Assembly: GCA_964513655.1 (NCBI GenBank)
Contig: CAZENQ010000005.1
Location: 23,795-87,794 of the forward strand
DNA length: 64,000 bases
DNA from: G020350405 sp964513655
Lineage (GTDB): Bacteria; Planctomycetota; Phycisphaerae; Sedimentisphaerales; Anaerobacaceae
Reading direction: 5' to 3'
Position 1 is the first letter of the stretch, and each line of letters opens with the position of its first letter. Below are positions 1-9,116 of this stretch, one piece after another. Under the pieces are notes generated by a model that ran no database searches, was not told the origin of the DNA, and saw only the letters and a list, made by a program, of their open reading frames with translations. The translations under genes were made by a program, and so were the position numbers.

Positions 1-1
1 G

Positions 2-565
2 GACCCGAGTTATCACGGCGTAAAATATGTAGAGAGTTTCGGCGAATTGGCATACATCATCAAGGCCAGAACGCAGTTTCTGCGGGACATGGGAAGCTGT
101 ATGTCACCGTTCAACGCATTTCTATTCCTGCAGGGACTTGAGACCCTGCATCTGCGTATGCCCAGGCACTGTGAGAACGCACTTAAGCTTGCCCAGTGGC
201 TCGAAAAACAAAGCCAAGTCACCTGGGTCAATTACCCAGGTCTCAAATCGCATCCGGACTACGAACTTGCCAGGAAATATCTGCCGAAAGGCCAGGGGGC
301 CATTTTGGGTTTTGGGGTCAAAGGCGGTAGGGAAGCCGGTGTCAAGTTTATAGAAAATGTTAAGTTGGCCAGTCACCTCGCTAATATCGGTGACAGCAAG
401 ACATTAGTAATTCATCCGTCCAGCACCACGCACCAGCAGCTGAGCGAGGACGAGCAGGTTGCGGCCGGAGTTACGGCTGATTACGTCCGCGTCTCGGCTG
501 GTACCGAACACATCGATGATATAATTGCCGACTTCGAACAAGCACTCAAGGCAAGCCAAGGGTAA
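2..565 (+). CDS. metY: O-acetylhomoserine aminocarboxypropyltransferase, 3' part
   Basis: Partial gene: the reading frame is open at the left edge and the first base belongs to the preceding codon. The 187 visible residues are the C-terminal part of a Cys/Met-metabolism PLP enzyme. The stretch PSYHGVKYVESFGELAYI and, further on, VIHPSSTTHQQLSE with VRVSAGTEHIDDI are characteristic of O-acetylhomoserine (thiol)-lyase, which makes homocysteine from O-acetylhomoserine and sulfide in the cytoplasm. The PLP lysine lies upstream of the window. The stop is 7 bases before nifU, so a metY-nifU-nifS transcription unit is likely, joining sulfide assimilation to Fe-S cluster supply. Family assignment is firm; the exact substrate preference is inferred. 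Confidence 0.9.
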   Translation, partial: DPSYHGVKYVESFGELAYIIKARTQFLRDMGSCMSPFNAFLFLQGLETLHLRMPRHCENALKLAQWLEKQSQVTWVNYPGLKSHPDYELARKYLPKGQGAILGFGVKGGREAGVKFIENVKLASHLANIGDSKTLVIHPSSTTHQQLSEDEQVAAGVTADYVRVSAGTEHIDDIIADFEQALKASQG

Positions 566-572
566 AAAAGGT

Positions 573-1454
573 ATGTGGGATTATACAGATAAGGTTAAAG
601 ACCATTTTTTCCACCCGCGAAACGTCGGAGAGATAGAACACGCTGACGGTGTCGGTGAGGTGGGTTCACTTGCTTGCGGCGATGCCTTGAAGCTGACGTT
701 CAAACTCGATGAAAACGGGAAAATCAAGGACGCAAAATTCAAGACGTTCGGCTGTGCCAGTGCAATCGCAACCTCGTCCGTACTGACCGAGCTCATTAAG
801 GGTATGACCATTGACGAGGCAGCGAAGGTCACTAACAAGGATATTGCCGATTACCTCGGAGGGCTTCCGGAGCAGAAGATGCACTGCTCTGTTATGGGCA
901 GGGAAGCGCTCGAGGCGGCGATTGAAAATTATCGCGGCGGCGGTAAAAAGAAGCACGAGCTCGAGGGTAAAGTGGTCTGCACGTGCTTTGGCGTCACTGA
1001 AAATGAAATCGAACGCGTAATCCGCGAAAATGACCTCACAACCGTCGAACAGGTAACTAACTACTGCAAGGCCGGCGGCGGTTGCGGCGGATGCCAGGGC
1101 GAAATCGAAAAAATCCTGGAAGAAATTCAGGGCGACAAGGCAGGACAGGTCTATGAAACAGCACCTCGATGGGCCGGCAGGCTAACCAACATTCAAAAGA
1201 TACAATTGATTCAACAGACGATAAACGGGCAAATAAGGCCCGCGCTACGAGCACACGGGGGCAATATCGAGTTGATAGACGTCGAAGGGGACAAGGTAAT
1301 CGTTGCCTTTAGAGGCATGTGCGCCCAGTGCATGCTGACCGAGTTCACAATGAAAGATGTCGTCGAAGCCAAACTGAGAGAATTCGTCTCGGAATCACTA
1401 TTTGTCGAGGAAGAGACGGATTCGTCGCAGCAGCCTCATCAGCACAGAGGATGA
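573..1454 (+). CDS. nifU: NifU-type Fe-S cluster scaffold protein, three domains
   Basis: A 293-residue full-length NifU with all three modules. The IscU-like scaffold domain (about 1-125) carries ligand cysteines C35, C61 and C105. A central BFD-like [2Fe-2S] domain (about 133-180) has C136/C138 and C171/C174. The C-terminal Nfu domain (about 208-272) has the CAQC motif, C250/C253. Such proteins assemble Fe-S clusters on sulfur delivered by NifS and pass them to apo-enzymes. The start chosen (MWDYTDKVKDHFFHPRN) matches where the family begins; an upstream in-frame ATG would add 16 unrelated residues. The stop overlaps the nifS start region (ATGA at 1451-1454), so the two are translationally coupled. 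The linker at about 190-207 and the tail after 275 are not conserved features I recognise. No nitrogenase genes are visible, so a housekeeping role is the better guess. Confidence 0.93.
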   Translation: MWDYTDKVKDHFFHPRNVGEIEHADGVGEVGSLACGDALKLTFKLDENGKIKDAKFKTFGCASAIATSSVLTELIKGMTIDEAAKVTNKDIADYLGGLPEQKMHCSVMGREALEAAIENYRGGGKKKHELEGKVVCTCFGVTENEIERVIRENDLTTVEQVTNYCKAGGGCGGCQGEIEKILEEIQGDKAGQVYETAPRWAGRLTNIQKIQLIQQTINGQIRPALRAHGGNIELIDVEGDKVIVAFRGMCAQCMLTEFTMKDVVEAKLREFVSESLFVEEETDSSQQPHQHRG

Positions 1455-1456
1455 CC

Positions 1457-2614
1457 ATGAAAACCATATACTTTGATAATAACGCTACAACTAAAGTCGC
1501 TGAGGAAGTGCTCGAAGAGATGAAGCCGTTGTTCTGCGAGCTTTACGGCAATCCTTCGAGTATGCATACGTTCGGCGGACAAATCGGACGCAAAATCCGC
1601 AAGGCCCGTGAGCAGGTAGCCGAGCTGCTTGGATGTGACCCGAGCGAAGTTATATTTACAAGCTGTGGGACCGAAAGTGACAATACGGCCATCAAGGGAA
1701 CGCTTGCGGCCCTACCAAACAAACGCAAAGTCATTACCTCGAGAGTTGAGCATCCTGCTGTTCTGCAGGTCTGCCGGGGTCTGGAAAATCACGGGTATAC
1801 GGTTGTCGAAATACCGGTTGACAAGCAGGGACGGCTTGATTTGGATGAGCTTGAAACACAAATCGATGATGATACCGCTCTTGTTACGATAATGTATGCA
1901 AACAATGAAACCGGCGTCGTATTTCCGGTTGAAAGAATAGCTGAGATGGCCGCCGGCAAGGCCGCTGTATTTCACACAGACGCTGTGCAGGCGATTGGAA
2001 AGATACCGTTGAATTTGGCGAAAAGTCGCATCGATTTGCTGAGCATCTCGGGCCATAAACTGCACGCCCCGAAGGGCGTGGGTGCCCTGTACGTCAGGAA
2101 GGGCACAAGATTGGCACCGTATATGCTGGGCGGACATCAGGAATCGGGACGCAGGGCCGGTACCGAAAATGTTCCCGGCATAGTCGGGCTGGGCAAAGCA
2201 TGTGAATTGGCGGCCAAGAATATCGAGCAGGAAAATCACAGGATAAAATATCTTCGGGACAAGCTTGAAACCGCCATATTGCAGAAGTGTCCGGATTGTC
2301 GGCTTAACGGCGATAAAGACAATCGCCTGCCCAATACCAGCAACATCAGCTTCGAGTACATCGAGGGAGAGGCCATCCTCCTTATGCTCGATAAATACGG
2401 CATCTGCGCCAGCTCAGGTTCTGCCTGCACGTCCGGCTCACTCGAACCATCCCATGTCCTCCGCGCGATGGGCGTGCCCTTCACCGCAGCCCACGGCTCA
2501 ATTCGTTTCAGCCTAAGCAGATACAACACCGAAGAAGAGGTCGATTACACAATCGAAAAAATGCCCGAAATCGTGAACAAACTCCGCGAACTGTCACCCT
2601 TTGTAACTAAATAA
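1457..2614 (+). CDS. nifS: Cysteine desulfurase, NifS/IscS family
   Basis: A 385-residue class V PLP aminotransferase that removes sulfur from cysteine, giving alanine and an enzyme persulfide for Fe-S assembly on the NifU encoded upstream. The N-terminus MKTIYFDNNATTKV is typical of the family. The PLP lysine is K201 in SISGHKLHAPKG. The catalytic cysteine is C324, in the mobile loop SSGSACTSGS. I chose the ATG at 1457 because a purine-rich AGAGG lies 6 bases before it; an ATG at 1451 would only add Met-Thr and overlaps the nifU stop. Length and motifs are complete. The loop resembles the NifS/IscS group rather than the SufS group. Confidence 0.93.
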   Translation: MKTIYFDNNATTKVAEEVLEEMKPLFCELYGNPSSMHTFGGQIGRKIRKAREQVAELLGCDPSEVIFTSCGTESDNTAIKGTLAALPNKRKVITSRVEHPAVLQVCRGLENHGYTVVEIPVDKQGRLDLDELETQIDDDTALVTIMYANNETGVVFPVERIAEMAAGKAAVFHTDAVQAIGKIPLNLAKSRIDLLSISGHKLHAPKGVGALYVRKGTRLAPYMLGGHQESGRRAGTENVPGIVGLGKACELAAKNIEQENHRIKYLRDKLETAILQKCPDCRLNGDKDNRLPNTSNISFEYIEGEAILLMLDKYGICASSGSACTSGSLEPSHVLRAMGVPFTAAHGSIRFSLSRYNTEEEVDYTIEKMPEIVNKLRELSPFVTK

Positions 2615-2627
2615 GAACTGAATCTGA

Positions 2628-3038
2628 CTACTGTCTAATCCAGCGGTTTCTTCTGTGTTGGTCGTATTTGCTGAATTTTCGTACCAGCTCCAATTCGAAT
2701 TCATATACGTATCTTCGTTCATAGTTGTCGAACTGTGAAAAATCAAGATGAATCAGAGCTGTCGAAGGGTAAAAATCCACTACGCAGTACCAGGTTTTCA
2801 TATTGGGCAGGTATTTGTAGTCAGGGCTCATCATTATGCCCCGCTTGTCAGGCAGCATCCTGTATCTGACAATATCACCATTGCTGAACTTTGGGGCAGG
2901 CGGAGTATCTGTTACTGGCGAAAAAGTCTCCTCAGTACCCGGCAAAAAGACGGGGTCCTTAAGCCCGGCCTTCCCGCAGCCGGAGAAAACCAAGGCCGAA
3001 ATAACTAACAAAATATTCAATAAAGCGGCTTTTTTCAT
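2628..3038 (-). CDS. Small lipoprotein of unknown function
   Basis: A 136-residue protein beginning MKKAALLNILLVISALVFSG followed by Cys, a clear signal peptidase II lipobox (FSGC). It is probably tethered to a membrane. The mature part is polar, rich in Asp, Tyr and Arg, with a proline-rich start and no domain I recognise. An AGGAGG lies immediately before the ATG, unusually close; an upstream in-frame start at 3086 would add 16 non-signal-like residues, so I kept the shorter form. It is convergent with nifS and downstream of the lipoprotein glycoside hydrolase gene on the same strand, with a 160-base gap. Function cannot be assigned. Confidence 0.72.
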   Translation of the reverse strand: MKKAALLNILLVISALVFSGCGKAGLKDPVFLPGTEETFSPVTDTPPAPKFSNGDIVRYRMLPDKRGIMMSPDYKYLPNMKTWYCVVDFYPSTALIHLDFSQFDNYERRYVYEFELELVRKFSKYDQHRRNRWIRQ

Positions 3039-3201
3039 CCTCCTTGTGCCAAAAAAAGACTCCGAATGAATAAGACCATCATACAAAAATTAACAGTCTC
3101 TGTCAAGGTATTTCCGCGTTAGCTCCGTTGCGAAAGCTAATACGACAAAGGCCTTTCAAGAAGAAATAAACTGCCGACCAGCTCTATACCGGCAAAGTTG
3201 G

Positions 3202-5313
3202 CTATCTGACAAGCCTTATCTTGCCCCATTTGCTTGGGGGGCTTGATTCACTGCATGCCCAGAAGTAGTCTATTCTCGGCTGCCAGTTTCGAATGAAGAT
3301 ATTGCCCGCAATCTTGGGGTGGGCCTGCGGGTCAAATCCATTGAGGGCCTTGGCAGGGATGAACAGCTCGACTATGTATCGACCTGAAAGGACCGCAAGA
3401 GCATGTTCTATGTCGGGGTGAGGGATCAGATGCTCCTCAAGTGTATCCCAGGGACGGTGCCACTGGAGGACCGTGCCGGCTTTGCCTGAATGGGTATCCG
3501 GTATAAACAGAAAACTATGACAATGTTGGTCATACCAGTACTTCTCGTCGGCCGCAGGCCGGGTGGAAAAGCACACCTCGATAAAGTCAAAGCTCCCGCT
3601 TCTCCAAATATGTTTGATTGATTCTTCGTTAAGAGTATAACCATCGACATCTTTGTCGAAGACCTCCAGCCCGAGATACAGCCCCTCGTTCGTCCAGCCA
3701 AGATATACACCTGGTTCCTTGAGCTGGTCGGCCCGTTCGATACCAACTGTCTCCAAGTACTGCATTTTCGGTATCAAGGCCTGCTGCGGCCAGTCATCCA
3801 GGTCCGCATCGAGCGTGGGCGCTTTGTCCAGATACGGTGCCCAAAACCCGAGCTTACCACCGGCCGGTTTTTGCCAGATATCTTCCCGCTTGTCCTTGAA
3901 GCTGTTGGCGTGCAAATCATTAAGTAAGGGTGTTGTCTGACGAATGGCCTCGACCATATGCTCGTAGGGCCTGTCGTAAACATCAACGATGCCGAAATCG
4001 ACGTCCTCCCCGTCTCCCCGGCCGGATGGCGGCTCGTCGTTCCATTGAAACCAGTCGGCACCGATGATATACGGGACTCTGGCAAACCGGGCGGTAAAGA
4101 GCCTGTAGCCGTCGGCCTTAGCCTGCTGGTCGATGACGTGTCCCCATATAAAGCCGCTGCGGTTCCGGTTGCCGCTTCGTCCGTCGATAGAATGAAAGCC
4201 ATATTCCGTAATAATTATTGGCTGTCCCGACAGTTCATACATCGACTCAAACATCTCTCTACCGAGTTTGGCATCAGAGGCGTAAACATTAATTGACATT
4301 GCATCGGTGTAGTCTCTTGATGCCTCAAACAACTGCCGTGGCGCAGAACCCTTGAATCGTACACCGAGTATCAAATGGTTGGGGTCATACTGACGAATCA
4401 GCTTTGTCGTCAGGCTCAGGTAATCCGTTCCCAGATGCAGCAGCCACGCCTCTTTAAGTCGCGCTCGGGTTCTGGCCGGATATTTAGGCAGCTTGGTCCA
4501 TCTGTCGAGTTCATCCCAGCTCTTTATTGCAGTATCCCACTCCCGATTAAAATCTTCGATTGTCTGCCAGAGAGACACAATTACCTTCATAACCTCCCGG
4601 CGGTTAGGATTGTCAGGCGCAAGGTCGTTGAAATAGCGGTCTGCAGCACCAAAATCCTCCTTCCAGCCCAACTCGTTGTCGATGAAGTAACCGACGAGAT
4701 TAGTATTGTTACGAAGCCCAACAACCTGCTTTTTGATAATCTCTTCCGCGGCTTGAGGCCAGTCGGGTTCGTAGAACAGTTTGCTCCCTTTGCCCACCCA
4801 AGACCAGACACTCAGGCATCGCGAGATTGCCACATCATGTCTGTGGAAAACCGGCTGGCACCACCCTCCCAGAGCCTTAAAGCCGGCATCTTTCACTCGC
4901 TCAACTGTTTTAGCCGCCCACTCATCGAGATACTCATCCAAATCGTCAGAGTCAACGTTCCATATCTCAACATCCGTTGGGCCTTTGTAGTCTCCGCTTA
5001 CGTAATGCGGCCCGTTTACATCGCGTCCTTTTTGAAACGGCTGAACGGTTGTTACTGTATTTAGAAATTCCTGTTTGCCTTCAGGTGAGAGAAACCACCA
5101 CACGCCGTTGGTATCTCGTTTCAAACGCCAGAAGCCGGGTTTGCCTTTTATCAGTTCACCACCCTCAACCTTGCACCAAATCTCATCATCCGCCGGTACT
5201 GTTGTGCCTACGGATTTGGCAGCTTTTGTCCCATCTGCACACCCGGCCAGAGCTATCACTAAAACAGCCAGTGGCAAGATTATAACGGCTAATGTGTGTT
5301 CTCTAATTTTCAT
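3202..5313 (-). CDS. GH50-like glycoside hydrolase lipoprotein with CBM9-like C-terminal domain
   Basis: A 703-residue exported lipoprotein: signal segment 1-24, then LAGC with lipid-accepting C25. The central part (about 60-500) looks like a clan GH-A barrel. The motif GYFIDNELGW places a candidate acid/base E214 after N213, and IIITEYGF gives a candidate nucleophile E370. The NE-x-x-W context is like GH50 beta-agarases. The C-terminal region (about 505-703, from LDADLDDWPQ) has the pattern of the CBM9/DOMON-like sugar-binding fold, including VYLGWTNEGLYLGLEVFD. This suggests attack on a galactan-type polysaccharide at the cell surface; the substrate is inferred, and a beta-galactosidase or other GH-A activity is possible. 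A GGGAGAC ribosome-binding site precedes the ATG. Confidence 0.8.
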   Translation of the reverse strand: MKIREHTLAVIILPLAVLVIALAGCADGTKAAKSVGTTVPADDEIWCKVEGGELIKGKPGFWRLKRDTNGVWWFLSPEGKQEFLNTVTTVQPFQKGRDVNGPHYVSGDYKGPTDVEIWNVDSDDLDEYLDEWAAKTVERVKDAGFKALGGWCQPVFHRHDVAISRCLSVWSWVGKGSKLFYEPDWPQAAEEIIKKQVVGLRNNTNLVGYFIDNELGWKEDFGAADRYFNDLAPDNPNRREVMKVIVSLWQTIEDFNREWDTAIKSWDELDRWTKLPKYPARTRARLKEAWLLHLGTDYLSLTTKLIRQYDPNHLILGVRFKGSAPRQLFEASRDYTDAMSINVYASDAKLGREMFESMYELSGQPIIITEYGFHSIDGRSGNRNRSGFIWGHVIDQQAKADGYRLFTARFARVPYIIGADWFQWNDEPPSGRGDGEDVDFGIVDVYDRPYEHMVEAIRQTTPLLNDLHANSFKDKREDIWQKPAGGKLGFWAPYLDKAPTLDADLDDWPQQALIPKMQYLETVGIERADQLKEPGVYLGWTNEGLYLGLEVFDKDVDGYTLNEESIKHIWRSGSFDFIEVCFSTRPAADEKYWYDQHCHSFLFIPDTHSGKAGTVLQWHRPWDTLEEHLIPHPDIEHALAVLSGRYIVELFIPAKALNGFDPQAHPKIAGNIFIRNWQPRIDYFWACSESSPPSKWGKIRLVR

Positions 5314-5404
5314 AATAGTCTCCCATAATCAAATAAGGCTAATATATTGAGTTCTCTGCTTTGGCCTTGAATTTCAGTTCACATTTGCCTGCTTTCGAGA
5401 TAAC

Positions 5405-5488
5405 TGCCGAAGGAGGGACTCGAACCCTCACCCTGTCGCCAGGACGGGATTTTGAATCCCGCGCGTCTGCCAATTCCGCCACTTCGGC
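5405..5488 (-). tRNA. tRNA-Leu (anticodon CAA)
   Basis: Read on the minus strand, the 7-bp acceptor stem GCCGAAG/CTTCGGC closes an 84-nt cloverleaf. It has a long variable arm, a TTCGAGTCC T-loop region, and a TTCAAAA anticodon loop between CGGGA and TCCCG. The anticodon CAA reads UUG. CCA is not encoded. The gene sits between the glycoside hydrolase gene and the proAB operon. Confidence 0.95.
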
Positions 5489-5543
5489 CGATTTATTGAC
5501 CGATGATTATTAATTATTGGACAATTCTTGTCAACGCTGAATT

Positions 5544-6164
5544 TCACTCAGTGGCCGAAAACCTAAGGGCAAGCCTTGCCGTCTTGTTAGTCAGCCAGTA
5601 CTGCAATAAAACCAGGGCGGCCCCGCCTGTAAATACCACGCCAAAAAATATTGGCACCGTAAATGTAAATGACAGAACCGGCGTTTCAAATCTGTAACCT
5701 ATCATCTGTCCGACAAGCGCCCACAAAGTCAGCAAACAACATATCAGCACCATAACCAGAGCCGTAAACATGGAGGTCCTCCTGATATTTCGATCACATT
5801 CTCCCATCCCGGCCTTTATATGATACATCTTCCTGGCGGTATAAATACCGGCCATCATACCCACGGGAAAGTTAAGTATCGGTATCCCCATGCAAAAGCC
5901 AAATACCCCTATCGAGTAGAAAATATAAATCGCCGCCAGCACTTTGGTGTTCATTTGATAGGCCTTCTTAACCCAGCTTTTTACGAATATAGTATCAATG
6001 ATTAGGCCAACGCCCAGTCCCCCTAACGCCCAGTATGCAATGCCCTTTTCCTCAAAATATACGACATTTACAAAACCAGCCGCAGCAACACAAAGCAACA
6101 GCGGCAGAAAACCGAAAAACATGCCCAGTATTATAGATTCGATCTTGCTCACAATGTCATCCAT
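5544..6164 (-). CDS. Multi-pass membrane protein of unknown function
   Basis: About 206 residues with roughly five hydrophobic segments (near residues 15-35, 45-62, 75-97, 130-155 and 165-190), so an integral inner-membrane protein. No family motif is recognised. It follows proB by 27 bases on the same strand and is probably the third gene of a proA-proB transcript. This does not by itself imply a role in proline metabolism. The start is uncertain: I took the ATG of MDDIVSK; a GTG 21 bases upstream (6185) leaves only 6 bases after the proB stop. Neither has a strong ribosome-binding site. Confidence 0.7.
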   Translation of the reverse strand: MDDIVSKIESIILGMFFGFLPLLLCVAAAGFVNVVYFEEKGIAYWALGGLGVGLIIDTIFVKSWVKKAYQMNTKVLAAIYIFYSIGVFGFCMGIPILNFPVGMMAGIYTARKMYHIKAGMGECDRNIRRTSMFTALVMVLICCLLTLWALVGQMIGYRFETPVLSFTFTVPIFFGVVFTGGAALVLLQYWLTNKTARLALRFSATE

Positions 6165-6191
6165 GCGATATTGGCCAGACCGCACCTGTCA

Positions 6192-7298
6192 TCAATAATC
6201 CAGAAAGACGATGTCTTCCGGTATAGCGACGACATCCCTTCTACCAGGTCCAAGAATCTTTTTTATTTCAGTGCTGTGTTTGCCGGCCAAGGCCTTCAGC
6301 TCGGCACTGCTGAAATTCGTAACGGCCTTGGCGTTGTCATTGAGCATAACGACCGCTCCGGCCTCAAATGTCCCTTTGATGGAGATTACGCCGCTTGGCA
6401 GAAGGCTTTTTCGGTTTTTAACGGCCCGCACCGCGCCTTCGTCGATATTTATTGTCCCGGCAGTCGTGCTATTTAGAATCCACCTTGCGCGATTGCTGAG
6501 CTTTCGTTTTGGCATAAAGACGGTGCCGATTTGCTCGCCAGCGACAATCCGGCCAATGACGTTTTTCAGCCTGCCGTCAGCCAGGACCATCCGGCAGCCC
6601 GCGTTGGAGGCTATCTTTGCGGCTTCTATTTTGGTTCTCATTCCGCCGCTTCCGTGCCTGCTCCCCTTGCCGCCGGCGCTTTTGATGATTTTCTCGGTTA
6701 TCTCATAGACGGCCGGTACGGCTTCAGCGTCCTTGAACCTCCGCGGGTCCTTGTCATAAAGGGCATCGATGTCACTTAGCATAATCAGCAAATCCGCGTC
6801 GATTTTACTGGCGACCAGAGCTCCTAACTTATCATTATCACCAAAGGCCGTGCCGATTTCATCAGTGCTCACACTGTCGTTTTCGTTGAGAATCGGGACA
6901 ACGCCCAGCTTATGCAGCGTCTCAATCGAACTGCGAAGATTCAGATAGGTCTTTCTGTTGTTGAGCACCTCGGCAGTTAGCAGAACCTGGGCAACGGTGA
7001 CGCCATAGCGGGCGAATGACTTTCGGTACTCCGCCATCAAAAGCGGCTGGCCGATTGCCGCACAGGCCTGACGCATCTTTATACCCTGCACTTTGTCAAC
7101 CATCTCAAGTTGCCCGGCACCCATGCCGATGGCACCTGAGCTGACGATTACGACCTGCCTGCCGGTCTGAAGTAAAGAGCTTATCTGGCGGGCGATTCGG
7201 CTGACATAGCCGATGTCGATTTCGATAGTACCTTCCTTCGTAAGTATGTTGGTGCCTATCTTGACGACAATCTTCTTTGCGTTAGTAAAATCCCGCAT
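6192..7298 (-). CDS. proB: Glutamate 5-kinase with PUA domain
   Basis: A 368-residue protein that phosphorylates L-glutamate to gamma-glutamyl phosphate, the first step of proline synthesis. The amino-acid-kinase domain (about 1-255) shows KIVVKIGTNILT, IVSSGAIGMG, NENDSVSTDE and the GGMRTKIEAAKIA motif. The C-terminal PUA domain (about 275-360) is present, as in the long bacterial form. The start codon follows the proA stop with no gap, so the two are coupled in the order proA-proB, the reverse of the common proB-proA order. Confidence 0.95.
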   Translation of the reverse strand: MRDFTNAKKIVVKIGTNILTKEGTIEIDIGYVSRIARQISSLLQTGRQVVIVSSGAIGMGAGQLEMVDKVQGIKMRQACAAIGQPLLMAEYRKSFARYGVTVAQVLLTAEVLNNRKTYLNLRSSIETLHKLGVVPILNENDSVSTDEIGTAFGDNDKLGALVASKIDADLLIMLSDIDALYDKDPRRFKDAEAVPAVYEITEKIIKSAGGKGSRHGSGGMRTKIEAAKIASNAGCRMVLADGRLKNVIGRIVAGEQIGTVFMPKRKLSNRARWILNSTTAGTINIDEGAVRAVKNRKSLLPSGVISIKGTFEAGAVVMLNDNAKAVTNFSSAELKALAGKHSTEIKKILGPGRRDVVAIPEDIVFLDY

Positions 7299-8597
7299 CT
7301 ACAGTTCGCAATCCTTATTTAGTTTCTTGTGCGTGAATTTCTTGCCGCCACTGCCGGAATAATCAGCTACAATCTGGCCGGAACCCAAAAGCTTCCATTT
7401 GTATATTAAGAGCCCCTCCATACCCACAGGCCCGCGCGCATGTATCTTGTTGGTGCTTATTCCAACCTCAGCGCCGAGTCCGAAACGGTATCCATCGCTA
7501 AAGCGCGTACTGCAGTTCCAGAACACATTAGCCGAATCAACCAGGTCCATAAATTCGGCCGCATTTGCCTTATTAGCCGTCACTATGGCATCAGTATGGC
7601 CGGAGCCAAACCTGTTTATATGCCCAATCGCCTCATCCAAACCGCCAACTACCTTTATCGAGATTATCTCGTCGAGATACTCTGTCGACCAATCCTGTTC
7701 GGTTGCAGGCTCTACCTGAATTATCGAGGCCGTTTGCTCACAGCCGCGAATCTCAACGTTCGCCTGGTCAAGCGCGGTTTTAATCCTCGGCAGGAAGTCT
7801 CCAGCGACTTTTTCATCCACAAGCAGGGTTTCGGCCGCATTGCAGACAGCACAATACTGGCACTTGGAATCAACGGCTATCTTTACCGCCATATCCAATT
7901 CGGCCTCTGCGTCCACGTAAACGTGGCATATTCCCTCAGCATGGCCTAATACGGGTATATTTGTATTATCCATTATGTGGCGGACAAACTCATTGCTGCC
8001 TCGGGGTACGAGCAAATCAATGTATTGGTCCATTTTCAGTATTTCTGTGACCTCAGCACGGGTTTCCATCAATCCGAGCCAACCTTTGGGGATACCAGCC
8101 TTCTCGGAGGCACGGGAAATGACATCGGCCAAGATTTTATTAGTATGCTGTGCCTCGCTTCCGCCTTTCAGCAGGACGGCATTGCCGCTTTTTAGGCAAA
8201 GGGTCGAGATTTGCACGAGGGCATCCGGCCGGGATTCGAAAATAACGCCTACAACACCAATAGGGCAGCTAACTTTATAGAGTTCCAGTCCTTCGTCAAG
8301 CTCAGTCGCAGAGATTGTCCTGCCCACAGGGTCGTCGATTTTAATCAAGCTCTCAATACCTGCTCGTACATCGGCGATTTTTTGCTCATCAAACTTTAGA
8401 CGCTTCAGCAGGGGTGCAGACAGACTGCTTTTCCCGGCATCGGCCAGGTCCTGCTTGTTGGCTGAGGCTATTTCTGCACTATTTTGCCTCAGGGCCTCGG
8501 CAATTTCAGCCAATGCCTTATTCTTGACCTTGGTCTTGACCGCCGCCAGTTGAATCGACGCCGCCTTGGCCGCTGCAGCTATTTCCGCAATACTCAT
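7299..8597 (-). CDS. proA: Glutamate-5-semialdehyde dehydrogenase (gamma-glutamyl phosphate reductase)
   Basis: A 432-residue NADPH-dependent reductase of gamma-glutamyl phosphate, the second step of proline synthesis. Diagnostic segments are CPIGVVGVIFESRPDA, LKGGSEAQHTN and the catalytic-cysteine region SKCQYCAVCNAAETLL. The C-terminal part GLGAEVGISTNKIHARGPVG is also conserved. The length is slightly above average. It starts the minus-strand proA-proB operon, with a GGGAAA-type ribosome-binding site before the ATG. The upstream spacer has AT-rich near-repeats (AGTAAATA units around 8655-8690) and tRNA-Gly on the opposite strand. Confidence 0.95.
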   Translation of the reverse strand: MSIAEIAAAAKAASIQLAAVKTKVKNKALAEIAEALRQNSAEIASANKQDLADAGKSSLSAPLLKRLKFDEQKIADVRAGIESLIKIDDPVGRTISATELDEGLELYKVSCPIGVVGVIFESRPDALVQISTLCLKSGNAVLLKGGSEAQHTNKILADVISRASEKAGIPKGWLGLMETRAEVTEILKMDQYIDLLVPRGSNEFVRHIMDNTNIPVLGHAEGICHVYVDAEAELDMAVKIAVDSKCQYCAVCNAAETLLVDEKVAGDFLPRIKTALDQANVEIRGCEQTASIIQVEPATEQDWSTEYLDEIISIKVVGGLDEAIGHINRFGSGHTDAIVTANKANAAEFMDLVDSANVFWNCSTRFSDGYRFGLGAEVGISTNKIHARGPVGMEGLLIYKWKLLGSGQIVADYSGSGGKKFTHKKLNKDCEL

Positions 8598-8698
8598 CTT
8601 GATTTCCCGTTGACCATTGATAATTAACCGTTGATTACTTATAATTCAGTAGCCGATAGTAAATAATAAACAGTAGATAGTAAATAGTAAATCGCACT

Positions 8699-8769
8699 GC
8701 GGGTGTAGCTTAGTGGTAAAGCTCCAGCCTTCCAAGCTGGTCACGCGGGTTCGATCCCCGCCACCCGCT
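8699..8769 (+). tRNA. tRNA-Gly (anticodon TCC)
   Basis: A 71-nt cloverleaf with acceptor pair GCGGGTG/CACCCGC, the D-arm GTAGCTTAGTGGTA and the T-arm GGGTTCGATCCCCGCC. The anticodon loop is CTTCCAA between CCAGC and GCTGG, giving TCC. The discriminator base is T, as usual for bacterial tRNA-Gly. CCA is not encoded. Confidence 0.96.
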
Positions 8770-9116
8770 TTTATCATATTGTCCTGGCACTAAGCCCTTC
8801 CCAGAGGAGTTCCAGCCGTTTCCCCGACATAGAGATAGTAGTCTCTGCTACACACCATCTGGCGGGCTACCATTGCCGCAGAAGCAGGAATCCGGAGTTC
8901 TGGTGAGCCTGACGCGCCAAGATCGGCATCGTGCGAGTATGTTTGTGCGGAATTTACAGGTTGCTGCTAAGAATCCCCAGAAAACCGTTAAAAATAACCA
9001 GCCCAATCCAATAGCCGTCGTTCCTGTAAGCGCTTCTATCTACGCCAGTTAGCTTCCTGGGACCAACGTCCTATAATAAAATTTCGAAAAATTTTTAAAA
9101 AAATCATTTTTATGTG
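8770..9116. other. Intergenic region upstream of mraZ, no gene seen
   Basis: About 350 bases without a credible coding frame. I looked for tmRNA, RNase P, 6S and SRP signatures on both strands and recognised none. The last 60 bases are very A/T-rich (runs of A and T near 9080-9110), in keeping with a promoter-proximal UP-type region ahead of the mraZ promoter. Confidence 0.5.

Noticed and set aside
4375..5064. Long plus-strand open frame (229 codons) opposite the glycoside hydrolase gene
   Set aside because: Antisense shadow. The minus-strand protein has a lipobox and catalytic motifs; the plus frame has none and no ribosome-binding site.
8770..9116. Possible structural RNA (tmRNA, RNase P, 6S) in the mraZ spacer
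   Set aside because: None of the conserved core sequences were found on either strand.
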